This document shows positions 1-8,549 of a stretch of 64,000 bases of DNA, piece after piece; positions within the stretch are counted from its first letter, which is position 1; every line of letters starts with the position of its first letter. The translations under genes and the position numbers were made by a program. Source of the stretch: Cryptosporangium phraense (GTDB lineage Bacteria; Actinomycetota; Actinomycetes; Mycobacteriales; Cryptosporangiaceae); the NCBI RefSeq assembly GCF_006912135.1, contig NZ_VIRS01000019.1, positions 62,001 to 126,000 of the forward strand. The letters run 5' to 3'. The notes beneath the pieces are model-generated. The model ran no database searches. It was given only the letters and a program-made list of their open reading frames with translations, and was not told the origin of the DNA.

Positions 1-1068
1 CCTCGTCGTCGGCCGCGGGTCGCCCCGCAGCGCGCCGGCCTCACGCAACCGGTCGAGGAGGAGCTCCCGGGCCGAGAACAGCGTCTTCCCGACGAGTTCG
101 TCCATGAGCTTCTGCGCCGACGGCGTCGGGAAGTCGAGCGGAAGGATCCGCCCGTCCCGGCCGACGATCGGCCGCGTCGGCAGCTGCGCTTCCCGCCACC
201 AGAGCACGTCGGTGACGTCGCCGAACGTGCACACCATCGCGATCCCGGTGCCCTTGTCGGGATCGGCCGCCGGGTGCGCGACGACCGGCACCTCCACGTC
301 GAACAACGGGGTGGCCACGGTAGTCCCCACCAGGTCGCGGTACCGGTCGTCGGACGGGTGCGCCACCAGCGCCACGCAGGCCGGCAGGAGCTCGGGCCGG
401 GTCGTCTCGATCAGCACGTCCCCGAACGCCAGCGTGTAGTACGACCCGCTGACCTCCTTATCGACCACCTCGGCGTTCGCCACCGCGGTCCGGAACGTCA
501 CGTCCCACATCGTCGGCGCCTCGGCCTGGTACGCCTCGCCCCGGGCCACGTTCCGCAGGAACGCGGCCTGCGAGATCCGCTGGGCGGCCGCGCCCACCGT
601 CGTGTAGGTCATCGACCAGTCGACGGACAGCCCCAGCCGCCGCCACATCCGCTCGAACGCCTTCTCGTCGGTGGCGGTCAGTTCCTCGCACAGCTCGACG
701 AACCTCCGCCGGGAGACCCGGGGCCCTTCCTCCGACGGCGAGTACGGCAGCGACGGGTCGCACGTCACCCCGTAGTAGTTCTGCACCCGGCGCTCGGTCG
801 GCAGCCCGTTGTCGTCCCAGCCCATCGGGTAGAACACGGCCTTGCCGCGCATCCTTTGGTAACGGGCGATCACGTCGGTGTGGGTGTAGCTGAACACGTG
901 CCCCACGTGCAGCGACCCGCTCACGGTCGGCGGCGGCGTGTCGATCGAGTACACGTCCGACCGCGCTACCGCCCCGGAGAAGCGGTACAGGCCGGCCGCC
1001 TCCCAGGCGTCCGACCACTTCGTGTCCAACCCCTCCAGCGAGGGCTTCTCCGGCGGCAGCGTGTTCAC
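1..1068 (-). CDS. valS: Valyl-tRNA synthetase, N-terminal part (runs off the window)
   Basis: Class I aminoacyl-tRNA synthetase that charges tRNA-Val in the cytoplasm. The translated part opens with a ..KPSLEGLDTKW segment typical of actinobacterial ValS, then the HIGH-type motif HVGH at about residues 54-57. It continues with the family string MGWDDNGLPTERRVQNYYG and the start of the editing (CP1) domain. The 3' two thirds lie beyond position 1. The start is uncertain: GTG at 1068 is used here, and an in-frame TTG at 1080 would add four residues. Neither has a clear ribosome binding site. It lies just downstream of the response regulator gene on the same strand and may be partly read through from it. 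Confidence 0.9.
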   Translation of the reverse strand, partial: MNTLPPEKPSLEGLDTKWSDAWEAAGLYRFSGAVARSDVYSIDTPPPTVSGSLHVGHVFSYTHTDVIARYQRMRGKAVFYPMGWDDNGLPTERRVQNYYGVTCDPSLPYSPSEEGPRVSRRRFVELCEELTATDEKAFERMWRRLGLSVDWSMTYTTVGAAAQRISQAAFLRNVARGEAYQAEAPTMWDVTFRTAVANAEVVDKEVSGSYYTLAFGDVLIETTRPELLPACVALVAHPSDDRYRDLVGTTVATPLFDVEVPVVAHPAADPDKGTGIAMVCTFGDVTDVLWWREAQLPTRPIVGRDGRILPLDFPTPSAQKLMDELVGKTLFSARELLLDRLREAGALRGDPRPTTR

Positions 1069-1089
1069 GAAAACAGTCAACCCGGCCGG

Positions 1090-1731
1090 TCAACGACTTT
1101 CCAGGTAGCGGAGCACGGCCAGGACCCGGCGGTGGTCGGTGCGGTCCTGGGGCAGGTCGAGCTTGGTGAAGATCGCGGTCACGTGCTTCTCGACGCTCCG
1201 CGCGGCCAGGTGCAACCGCTCGGCGATCGCGATGTTCGAGCGCCCCTCGGCCAGCAGGCCCAGGATCTCGTGCTCCCGCGCCGACAGCCGCTCCAGGCCC
1301 GCGTCCGTCGGCCGCACCGCGATCAACTGCCGGACCACCTCGGGGTCGAGCGCGGTCCCGCCCTCGGTGACGCGCCGCAGCGCGTCCAGAAAATCGCGGG
1401 TCCGGACGATGCGGTCCTTCAGCAGGTAGCCGATGCCGGTCGGATGCTCGGCGAGCAGCTGGCGGGCGTAGCCCGTCTCGACCCACTGCGAGAAGACCAG
1501 CACGGGGGTGCCACCACCGCGGATCGTCACCGCGGCCCGCAGACCTTCGTCGGTGTGGGTCGGCGGCATCCGGACGTCGACGATCGCCGCGTCCGGGGCC
1601 GACGCGGCCACCGCGGCGAGCAGGTCCTCGGCGTTGTCGACCGCGGCCACCACCTCGATGTCGTGGTCGGACAGCAGCAGCCGCACCCCGTCGCGGAGCA
1701 GCGGGTTGTCCTCGGCGATGACCACACGCAC
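1090..1731 (-). CDS. NarL/FixJ-type response regulator
   Basis: DNA-binding response regulator of 213 residues. The receiver domain has acidic residues near E7/D8, the phospho-acceptor D52 in IVDVRMPP, and K105 in YLLKDR. The C-terminal LuxR-type HTH starts at LSAREHEILGLLAEG. The GTG start lies three bases past the stop of the histidine kinase gene upstream, so the two are almost certainly cotranscribed as a two-component pair. With the ABC exporter genes further upstream they form a four-gene unit of the kind that senses and exports envelope-active compounds. The actual signal cannot be read from the sequence. Confidence 0.92.
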   Translation of the reverse strand: MRVVIAEDNPLLRDGVRLLLSDHDIEVVAAVDNAEDLLAAVAASAPDAAIVDVRMPPTHTDEGLRAAVTIRGGGTPVLVFSQWVETGYARQLLAEHPTGIGYLLKDRIVRTRDFLDALRRVTEGGTALDPEVVRQLIAVRPTDAGLERLSAREHEILGLLAEGRSNIAIAERLHLAARSVEKHVTAIFTKLDLPQDRTDHRRVLAVLRYLESR

Positions 1732-1734
1732 GCC

Positions 1735-2934
1735 TCAGCCCTCCGGTGGGAGCGTCATCGTGACGGTCGTGGGTCCGCCGGCCGGGCTGTCGATCGCGAA
1801 CGTCCCGCCGAGCGCGACCGCGCGCCGGTGCAGCCCGGCCAGCCCGGTCCCGCTCCCGGCCCGGGCTCCGCCGCGACCGTCGTCGGTGACGGTCAGCCGT
1901 ACGGACCCGTCCGCGCTGCGCAGGTCCACCCGGGCCCGGGTGGCTCCGGCGTGCCGCGACACGTTCGTCAGCAGCTCCCCGACCGTGAAGTACACCGCGG
2001 ACGCGACCACGTCCGTAGGCTGCCGCACCATGTCGATACGGACGTCGACGGGCACCGAGCCGCGGCCCGCCAACGTCTCGATCGCCGTCGGGAGCCCGTC
2101 GTCCAACGCGGGCGGGTGCAGCCCGCGGACGATGTCGCGCAGCTCGGCGAGCGCTTCGACGACCGAGTCCTGAGCGTCGGTCACCAGACCTCGGACGGTG
2201 GCGTCGTCGACCCGGGCCTCGATCCGGGAGAGCGTCACGCCCAGTCCGACCAGGCGGGCCTGGGTGCCGTCGTGCAGGTTCCGCTCGACCCGGCGCAGCA
2301 GCGCGGCCGAGTCGGCCCGCAGCGCGGCCTGGCCGGCCTCCAGCGCGGCGATCCGGAGCCGGTCTGGGGTCGGGGCCAGCAGAGCCCGGATCAGCAGCCG
2401 GTCCAGCCCGACGAGGATCCTCACCACCCACGGGAACACCAGCACGTACCCGAGGCTCTCCAGCGCCAGCAGCCACGAACCGGCCCAGCTGCTGTCCAGC
2501 GGAAGGACGAACCACCAGGCCGGGTACGTGATCCCGGCGACGGCGGCGACGACCGGACCGCCCCCGAGGTAGACGGTCGCCAGCGCCAGCGGGAGCCGCA
2601 CGATGCCGTAGAGCAACGCCCGCCAGGCCGTGCCGTCGGTCAGCGTGGCGACGACGAATCCGGCGAAGCCCGGCCGCCGGGCCCGCTCCGGCGGTTCCGG
2701 CCAGTCGAGGCCGAGGAACCAGCGGGCCGGTAAGCGAAACCACACCACGGTGTGCCGGAGCACCCAGAGCGCGCCGATCAGCACCGGCAGACCCACGGTG
2801 AGCAGCGAGTAGACCGCGCCGGCGGCCCCGGCCACCGCGACGACGAACACCGGCACCGCGAAGAACAGGCCGACGAACGCGTAGCCCAGCTCCCGCCAGG
2901 TCCGCGCCGCGAACGGGGCCCGGAGCAGGATCAC
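1735..2934 (-). CDS. NarL-group sensor histidine kinase
   Basis: Membrane sensor kinase of 399 residues. The N-terminal half holds several hydrophobic helices (roughly residues 15-60 and 105-175) with no large external domain. The HisKA_3 segment ERNLHDGTQARL carries the likely phosphorylated His at residue 221. A HATPase domain follows with the N box GELLTNVSRHA and the glycine-rich TDDGRGG and GTGLAGLHRR. The GTG start overlaps the stop of the FtsX-like permease gene (GTGA), and the stop lies 3 bases before the response regulator. The short sensing part suggests detection of signals within the membrane or through the partner exporter; that is inference. Confidence 0.9.
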   Translation of the reverse strand: MILLRAPFAARTWRELGYAFVGLFFAVPVFVVAVAGAAGAVYSLLTVGLPVLIGALWVLRHTVVWFRLPARWFLGLDWPEPPERARRPGFAGFVVATLTDGTAWRALLYGIVRLPLALATVYLGGGPVVAAVAGITYPAWWFVLPLDSSWAGSWLLALESLGYVLVFPWVVRILVGLDRLLIRALLAPTPDRLRIAALEAGQAALRADSAALLRRVERNLHDGTQARLVGLGVTLSRIEARVDDATVRGLVTDAQDSVVEALAELRDIVRGLHPPALDDGLPTAIETLAGRGSVPVDVRIDMVRQPTDVVASAVYFTVGELLTNVSRHAGATRARVDLRSADGSVRLTVTDDGRGGARAGSGTGLAGLHRRAVALGGTFAIDSPAGGPTTVTMTLPPEG

Positions 2935-4214
2935 GGACCGTCCCCGAGCGACGCGATCGCCGGCCGGCGCGTGACGCCGAGCGCGGGCCCCACGGTGCCG
3001 GCCGCCACGACCAGCGCGACCCCGCCGACCCCGGCCACGACGACCGAGGCCGGCAGATAGGGCGTCCCGGGCAGCATCGGCAGCAGCGTCGCGGCGGCCG
3101 CGCCCGCGGCGACGAGCAGACCGGTGACCGTCACGAGCAGAGCCTCGCAGACGATGACGCCGAGCGCGCCGGATCGGGTGGCCCCGGCCAGCCGCAGCAG
3201 CGCCAGCTCCCGGCGGCGGCCGAGCACCACGGTGATCAACGTGGTCAGCGCGGCCACCGCGGCGAACACCGTGTAGACCGCGGTGCCGGAGTAGTCCAGC
3301 CAGAGGTCGGACGCCGGCTCGGGGTGGCCGCTGGCGTGCGCGGCGGTCGTGTGCACGGTGACCTTGATCGTCGCGAACGCGACGGCCAGCACCAGCGGCA
3401 CGAACGCCCCCGAGTACGCCTTGGCCCGGACGGCGAGGTTGTCGGCGGCCAGCGTCCCGGTGCGGCCGAGCGCCCGGGCGAACGGGGCGGTCAGCCACAG
3501 CAGCGCCGGAGCGAGCAGGCCGGCGCCCAGGCACATCGCCAGCAGGACGAAGAACACGGACTGCTCGGCTCCGTCGGTGCCGGACGCCGCCACCGAACCC
3601 GCCAGCCCACCGGCGACGAACAGCACGCCGAGCAGGGCGCGGACCGGGCTGATCGGCCGCCGGGGCGCCGCCGTGTCGGTGAGCGCGACCGCGGGCCGCA
3701 CCCGGGACGGGCGGATCGCCGCGACCAGCGCGCCGATCACCGACGTGCCCAGCACGATGCCGAACGCGACCGGCAGTGCCGCTCCGGACCCGACGAACCT
3801 GGTTCCGAGAGGTGCGGCGCCGTGGCTGACCAGGCTCTCCACCCAGGCCCGGCCACCGGCCAGGCCGAGCGGGACGCCGATCAGCGTCGCCGGGACCGCG
3901 ATCACCGCGGCCTGCCCGGCGGCGGCCCGCCGGACCAGGCCCGGCGTCGCTCCGACCGCCCGGACCAGCGCGATGTCCCGCGCCTGCCGGGCGATCGTCG
4001 AGCTCATCGTGACGCCGACGAGGATCGCGCAGAGATAGACCGCGATTCCGACGAGTACCCCGGCGAATTCGTGCAGGTCGGTGCCCGCCGGCAACGACCG
4101 CAGGGCCCCGAGCGCACCCGCGATCAGCGCGGCCGCCAGGCACTGGACGACGAACGGCCCGGCGAACGACCACGGATGGGCACGCAGCGCCTGGCGGACC
4201 AGCCCGGCCTTCAC
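2931..4214 (-). CDS. ABC transporter permease, FtsX/MacB-like
   Basis: Integral membrane permease of 427 residues with two FtsX-type blocks: helices near residues 20-60, a conserved ARDIALVRAVGATPGLVRR coupling segment, further helices, then a second ..RRRELALLRLAGATRSG segment followed by three C-terminal helices. These paired segments are the hallmark of lipoprotein or antimicrobial-peptide type exporters that work by mechanotransmission. The GTG start overlaps the stop of the ATPase gene (GTGA) and its own stop overlaps the kinase start. Substrate unknown. Confidence 0.88.
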   Translation of the reverse strand: MKAGLVRQALRAHPWSFAGPFVVQCLAAALIAGALGALRSLPAGTDLHEFAGVLVGIAVYLCAILVGVTMSSTIARQARDIALVRAVGATPGLVRRAAAGQAAVIAVPATLIGVPLGLAGGRAWVESLVSHGAAPLGTRFVGSGAALPVAFGIVLGTSVIGALVAAIRPSRVRPAVALTDTAAPRRPISPVRALLGVLFVAGGLAGSVAASGTDGAEQSVFFVLLAMCLGAGLLAPALLWLTAPFARALGRTGTLAADNLAVRAKAYSGAFVPLVLAVAFATIKVTVHTTAAHASGHPEPASDLWLDYSGTAVYTVFAAVAALTTLITVVLGRRRELALLRLAGATRSGALGVIVCEALLVTVTGLLVAAGAAAATLLPMLPGTPYLPASVVVAGVGGVALVVAAGTVGPALGVTRRPAIASLGDGP

Positions 4215-4915
4215 GCGGCGACCGCCCGGAGCCGTTCGGCGATCTCCGGGGTGCCCGGCGTCGGGACGTCCGCGACGATCGACCCGGAGCGTAGCAGCAC
4301 GAGCCGGTCGCTCCAGGCCGCGGCGATCGGGTCGTGGGTCACGATCACGACCGTCGTGCCGTCCCGGTCGCAGGCCTCCCGGAGCAGGCCGAGGACCTGG
4401 CCGCCGGTCGTCGGATCGAGCGCGCCGGTCGGCTCGTCGGCGAAGACCACGGTGGGCCCGGTGATCAGGGCCCGGGCCAGCGCGACCCGTTGACGCTGAC
4501 CTCCGGACAGCTCGCCGACCTTTCGCCGGCCCAGATCGCCCAGCCCAACGGCGTCCAGAGCGTTCTCGGCGGAACGACGGCGGGAGGCGCCGAGGCGGAC
4601 CGGCAGGAGCACGTTCTGTCGGACCGTGAGCTCGGACAGCAGGTTGTACGACTGGAAGACGAACCCGACCCGATCCCGGCGCAGCCGGGTGAGCCGACGT
4701 TCGGGCAGGTGGGTGATGTCGTGCCCGGCGAGGTGGACCCGTCCGGACGTGGGCCGGTCGAGGCCTGCCGCGCACTGCAGCAGCGTGCTCTTGCCGGATC
4801 CGGTGGCGCCCATGACCGCGACGAACGCGCCGGCCGGGATGCTCAGGCACACCCCGGCCAGCGCGGTGACGCGGCCGTACCGCCGGACGACCTGCTCGAG
4901 TTCGAGTGCGTTCAT
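4211..4915 (-). CDS. ABC transporter ATP-binding protein, LolD/MacB-like
   Basis: Nucleotide-binding subunit of 234 residues. Walker A is GATGSGKST at about residues 36-44, the signature is LSGGQRQRVALARAL, and Walker B is VVFADEPTGALDP. The FQSYNLLSELTVRQN Q-loop region is typical of the LolD/FtsE/MacB group that pairs with FtsX-like permeases. It is the first gene of the four-gene operon running down to the response regulator at 1090. The 74 bases between it and the DUF3072 gene must hold the operon promoter if it is independent. Confidence 0.92.
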   Translation of the reverse strand: MNALELEQVVRRYGRVTALAGVCLSIPAGAFVAVMGATGSGKSTLLQCAAGLDRPTSGRVHLAGHDITHLPERRLTRLRRDRVGFVFQSYNLLSELTVRQNVLLPVRLGASRRRSAENALDAVGLGDLGRRKVGELSGGQRQRVALARALITGPTVVFADEPTGALDPTTGGQVLGLLREACDRDGTTVVIVTHDPIAAAWSDRLVLLRSGSIVADVPTPGTPEIAERLRAVAA

Positions 4916-4989
4916 GCACCTCAGCGTCGTCGGAACGACACCGGCGCACAGCCGGGCCGACCGCCGGGACGAGGTGCGGACAACCGCAC

Positions 4990-5193
4990 CTAGCGGTCGA
5001 GCTCCTGGCGGAGCTCGTCGATCTTCTCCGAAGCCTCGGCCTTGGTGAGGTCGTCCGGGACCTCCTCGCCCGCCTGGCGGGCCAGCGTGTGGAGGTAGGA
5101 GTCCTGCGCGCCGGTGGCCGGTTCGTCGCCGGTCACCCAGTCGCTGGGGTCCTTCTCCAGGCTGCGCTGCTGCTGGATGTCGGTGTCAGCCAC
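4990..5193 (-). CDS. DUF3072 small protein
   Basis: A 67-residue acidic protein matching the DUF3072 pattern: a ..EKDPSDWVTGDEPATGAQ.. stretch followed by SYLHTLARQAGEE and an amphipathic C-terminal helix rich in Glu and Lys (LTKAEASEKIDELRQEL). DUF3072 proteins are small soluble actinobacterial and proteobacterial proteins of unknown function. The GTG start has GGGAG upstream and lies three bases after the stop of the alpha/beta hydrolase, so the two form an operon. Confidence 0.8.
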   Translation of the reverse strand: MADTDIQQQRSLEKDPSDWVTGDEPATGAQDSYLHTLARQAGEEVPDDLTKAEASEKIDELRQELDR

Positions 5194-5196
5194 GGG

Positions 5197-5832
5197 TTAG
5201 CTCCCTTCGCACGTATGTACGGCACTGGACATACCCGCGAACTCATCCGTCACACGCGCCCAGGTGTCTTCGGCTGGTCCTGGGCGGTAGGAGTCGCGTT
5301 CGTCGCAGAAGTAGCCGTGCGGAGTGTCGGGGTAGACGATCGTCTCCACCGGGAGTGTTTCGGGGTCCACCAGGTGGTCGTCGGCGCCGGTGAAGACCAG
5401 CGCGCGTTTCGCTCGGAGTGGAAGGGAGACCGTGGGTTCCGGGCCCGCGAACGGGAACGGGCCGCCGGTCAGCCAGCCGGGGTAGAGCGCGATCAGCAGG
5501 TCCAGCGGGAGTTGGGTGGCGGCGTAGTAGAGGAGGTGGCCGCCGGCCGACATCCCGAATGCGGCGATCCGGGTGGCTCCACGGCTCGTCAGCGTGTCGA
5601 TCGCGGCTGCGGTGTCGTCGAGGATCGCCGGCCGGTCGAGGCGGCCGAGGAGTTCCAGCCCTCGTTCTCGGCCCTCCGGCGTGGCCGGGAGCGCGATGTC
5701 GTCGCCGAAGCGGCGGTAGAAGTCGGGGATCACCACCTCGTGGCCCAGGGCGGCGATCCGGTCGGCGACCCGGCGGACGTAGCCGGTGACCCCGAACATC
5801 TCGAACCCGATGATCACGCCCGTCGTCGTCAT
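5197..5832 (-). CDS. Dienelactone hydrolase-family alpha/beta hydrolase
   Basis: Soluble hydrolase of 211 residues. The nucleophile elbow is GMSAGG with Ser95, where classical dienelactone hydrolases use Cys. The acid is probably Asp in GADDHLVD and the base His in DTPHGY. The ATG at 5832 is preferred over an upstream start because the fold begins at once with TTTGVIIGFEMFGVTGYVR. It shares a 62-base divergent gap with the XRE regulator at 5895, which may control it. The Ser nucleophile suggests an esterase-like role; the substrate is unknown. Confidence 0.82.
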   Translation of the reverse strand: MTTTGVIIGFEMFGVTGYVRRVADRIAALGHEVVIPDFYRRFGDDIALPATPEGRERGLELLGRLDRPAILDDTAAAIDTLTSRGATRIAAFGMSAGGHLLYYAATQLPLDLLIALYPGWLTGGPFPFAGPEPTVSLPLRAKRALVFTGADDHLVDPETLPVETIVYPDTPHGYFCDERDSYRPGPAEDTWARVTDEFAGMSSAVHTCEGS

Positions 5833-5882
5833 GACGCTCAGCCTGCGCGGTTCCGGCCGGCCCAGCCACCGCACGTCGTTAC

Positions 5883-5888
5883 TAGGAT
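5883..5888 (+). promoter_or_regulatory. Leaderless -10 box TAGGAT
   Basis: TAGGAT followed by exactly six bases and then the GTG start of the XRE regulator. This fits a -10 element whose transcript begins at or next to the start codon. No Shine-Dalgarno sequence is present. Confidence 0.55.
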
Positions 5889-5894
5889 CGGGGC

Positions 5895-6671
5895 GTGAGC
5901 GAGCTGGGGGTTTTTCTGCGCTCGCGGCGCGAGCGGGTGCGGCCGGCTCAGGTCGGGCTGCCGGCCGGTTCCCGGCGGCGGGTCCGGGGGCTGCGCCGGG
6001 AAGAGGTGGCGCTGCTCGCCGACGTCTCGGTTCCGTACTACGCGCTGCTGGAGCAGGGCCGCGAGGTGCGGCCGTCGGCGGGGGTGCTGGACGCGCTGGC
6101 CCGGGCGCTGCGGCTGCCCCCGCCCGAGCACGCGCTGCTCTATCGGCTGGCCGGCGCCGATCCGCCGGCCGGGTCCGGCCCGGAGGTCGTCAGCGCCGGG
6201 GTGGTGGACCTCGTCGCGCGGCTCGACCCCTGTCCGACGTACGTCACCGGCCGGAACTGGGACGTGCTGGCCGCGAACCGGGCCGCGCGGGCGCTGTTCG
6301 GCGTCTTCGACAACCTGCTGGTCTTCATGTTCACCGACCCGCGGGCCCGGTACGTCTACGTCGAGTGGGAGCGGGAGGCCGCCGCCCAGCTGGCCCGCTT
6401 CCGGGCCGCCTCCGCCCACCGGCGGGAAGCGTCGGACGTGGTCGCGCTGGTTTCGCGTCTCCGTGACGCCAGCGACGAGGCCGCCCGGTGGTGGGCGTCA
6501 CCGGACGTGGCGCCGCTGTCGGCGGGGTCCAAGCTGCTCCGGCACCCGTCGGTCGGGGAAGTGCGGCTGGAGCATGTGGTTCTGGTGGTGGCCGATGCCC
6601 CGGATCAGAAGGTGGTGACGTTCCGCGGACCGGAGGATCAGCTGAGAACCTTGGCGACGTCGTCCGTCTGA
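5895..6671 (+). CDS. XRE-family regulator with MmyB-like ligand-binding domain
   Basis: Transcription factor of 258 residues. An N-terminal helix-turn-helix follows the MmyB pattern: ELGVFLRSRRERVRP, RRRVRGLRREEVALLADVSVPYYALLEQG, then LDALARALRLP. The C-terminal part (..CPTYVTGRNWDVLAANRAARALFG..) is the PAS-like MmyB ligand domain thought to bind lipid-like or small hydrophobic ligands. The GTG start lies six bases after a TAGGAT box, so the mRNA is probably leaderless. It is divergent from the alpha/beta hydrolase, a common regulator-target arrangement. Confidence 0.88.
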   Translation: MSELGVFLRSRRERVRPAQVGLPAGSRRRVRGLRREEVALLADVSVPYYALLEQGREVRPSAGVLDALARALRLPPPEHALLYRLAGADPPAGSGPEVVSAGVVDLVARLDPCPTYVTGRNWDVLAANRAARALFGVFDNLLVFMFTDPRARYVYVEWEREAAAQLARFRAASAHRREASDVVALVSRLRDASDEAARWWASPDVAPLSAGSKLLRHPSVGEVRLEHVVLVVADAPDQKVVTFRGPEDQLRTLATSSV

Positions 6672-6685
6672 TGTTCTCGGGAGGG

Positions 6686-7471
6686 TCACTCCCAGCGGAA
6701 GTAGCGGCTGGCGGCGGCGAGCGAAGCGGCCGCCCAGGCGGCCAGCGTCAACGCGTCGCCGACCGGAAAGGCCTCGCCTTCGCCCAGCACGGACCGCAAC
6801 CCGTCGGCGAGCGCCGCGCTCGGCAGGAGGCCGAGCACGTCGGCGACCCCACCCGGCAGCGACGACAACGGAAAGATGATGCCGCCGGCGAACAGCAGCA
6901 GGAACCAGACGACGTTCGCCGCCGCCAGCGTCGCCTCGGCCCGCAGCGACCCGGCCATCAGCAACCCGAGCCCGGCGAACGCGGCCGTCCCCAGGATCAC
7001 CAGCACCGCCACCGTCAGCGGGTTCCCCCGCGGACGCCACCCCAGCGCCACCCCCACCCCGCTGATCACCGCGATCTGGATGACCTCCAGGCCGGCGACC
7101 GCTAGCGTCTTCCCGCCGAGCAACCCCCAGCGCGGCAGCGGCGTCGCTCCGAGCCGCTTCAGCACCCCGTACCGACGCTCGAACCCGGTCGCGATGGCCA
7201 GCCCGGTGAACGCGGCCGACATCACGGCCAGCGCCAGGATGCCCGGCACCAGGAAGTCGACCTTCGACAGCCCGCTCGTCGTGTCGATCTCGACGAACGG
7301 CTGGGTGACCAGCACCACCGTGAGCAGCACCGGAATGATCAGGTTGAGCAGCAGTTGCTCGCCGTGGCGCAGCGTCAGCTTGAGCTCGATCGCGGTCTGC
7401 GAGAGCAGCATCCGGGGCCAGGACGCCGGACCGGGGTCGGGCGTGAAGAGCCCGGGCTCCAGCGCGGTCAC
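6686..7471 (-). CDS. ABC-2 type exporter permease
   Basis: Membrane protein of 261 residues with six predicted helices and the ABC-2 features: an N-terminal cytoplasmic segment, a ..ERRYGVLKRLGATPLPRWGLL.. coupling loop after the second helix, and a final helix before SRYFRWE. The GTG start overlaps the stop of the ATPase gene by the GTGA arrangement. It belongs to the DrrB-like group that exports drugs or lipids with the neighbouring ATPase. It ends 14 bases from the convergent XRE gene. Confidence 0.9.
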   Translation of the reverse strand: MTALEPGLFTPDPGPASWPRMLLSQTAIELKLTLRHGEQLLLNLIIPVLLTVVLVTQPFVEIDTTSGLSKVDFLVPGILALAVMSAAFTGLAIATGFERRYGVLKRLGATPLPRWGLLGGKTLAVAGLEVIQIAVISGVGVALGWRPRGNPLTVAVLVILGTAAFAGLGLLMAGSLRAEATLAAANVVWFLLLFAGGIIFPLSSLPGGVADVLGLLPSAALADGLRSVLGEGEAFPVGDALTLAAWAAASLAAASRYFRWE

Positions 7472-8451
7472 CGCAGCTCCCGGCCGGTGAGGTCGAGGAA
7501 CACGTCCTCCAGGGTCCGCCGCCCGACCTGCAGGTCGCTCGGCATCACGGCCCGGTCCGCGCACCACGCGGTCACCGCGGCCAGCAGCTGCGGCCCGATC
7601 GCGGACGGCGGCCCGGTCACCTGGTAGCCGCCGTCGCCCGCGCTGGTGGCCACGCAGCCGGATGGCAGCGTGGCGGTGAGCGTCAGCAGCGCCTCGGCGT
7701 CGAGCTCGGCGTCGGCCCGGAAGCGCAGCGTCGGCTGCTCGCCCCGGGTCAGCGCGGCCGGCGTCCCCTGGGCGACGGCCTGACCGGCGTCGATGATCAG
7801 GACCTCGTCGGCGAGGCGTTCCGCCTCGTCCATGTAGTGGGTCGTCAGCACGGTCGTGACCCCGTCGGCGCGGAGCGCCTCCACGATCTGCCAGACGACA
7901 TGGCGCGCCTGCGGGTCGAGGCCCGCGGTCGGCTCGTCCAGAAACACCAATTCCGGACGGCCGACGACGGCCATCGCGAGCGACAGACGTTGCTGCTGAC
8001 CGCCGGAGAGCCTCTTGACGGTCGTCCGGGCGACCGGGGTGAGGCCGAGCAGGTCGAGCAGCAGGCCGGGGTCGATCGGGTTCCGGCTGTAGGACGCGAC
8101 CAGGTGCAACATCTCGGCCGTGCGGGCACCCGGATAGGCACCGCCTCCGGCCTGCAGCATCACGCCGACCCGGGGGCGGAGCGCGGTGGCGTCGCGCACC
8201 GGGTCGAGGCCGAGGACGCGGGCGGTGCCGCCGTCGGCGCGCCGGAAGCCCTCGCAGGTCTCGACCGTGCTGGTCTTGCCGGCCCCGTTGGGGCCGAGGA
8301 TCGCGAAGACGGACCCGCGCGGAACCGCGAAGCTGAGGTCGTCGACCGCGACCTTCTCGCCGTAGCGCTTGACCAGACCGCTCACTTCGACGGCCGGCGC
8401 GCCACGCTTCTCCGCGGCGGCGAGGGGGCGCACGCGGGCGGAGGAGGTCAC
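7468..8451 (-). CDS. ABC-2 exporter ATP-binding protein, DrrA-like
   Basis: ATPase subunit of about 327 residues. Walker A is GPNGAGKTS, the signature LSGGQQQRLSLAMA, and Walker B LVFLDEPTAGLDP. A roughly 90-residue C-terminal domain follows the ATPase core, as in DrrA-type drug exporters. The start is uncertain: GTG at 8451 (VTSSARVRP..) is used, and an in-frame upstream start at 8514 exists. It is translationally coupled to the permease downstream and divergent from the BrkB gene. Confidence 0.88.
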   Translation of the reverse strand: MTSSARVRPLAAAEKRGAPAVEVSGLVKRYGEKVAVDDLSFAVPRGSVFAILGPNGAGKTSTVETCEGFRRADGGTARVLGLDPVRDATALRPRVGVMLQAGGGAYPGARTAEMLHLVASYSRNPIDPGLLLDLLGLTPVARTTVKRLSGGQQQRLSLAMAVVGRPELVFLDEPTAGLDPQARHVVWQIVEALRADGVTTVLTTHYMDEAERLADEVLIIDAGQAVAQGTPAALTRGEQPTLRFRADAELDAEALLTLTATLPSGCVATSAGDGGYQVTGPPSAIGPQLLAAVTAWCADRAVMPSDLQVGRRTLEDVFLDLTGRELR

Positions 8452-8549
8452 GTCGACAGAGTGTAGGCGCCCGTTGCTCGCGCCGGTGCGTCGAGCTACC
8501 GCGTACCGCGTCACATCAGGGGCACGTCGGTGGCGGAGGACTCGTTCAG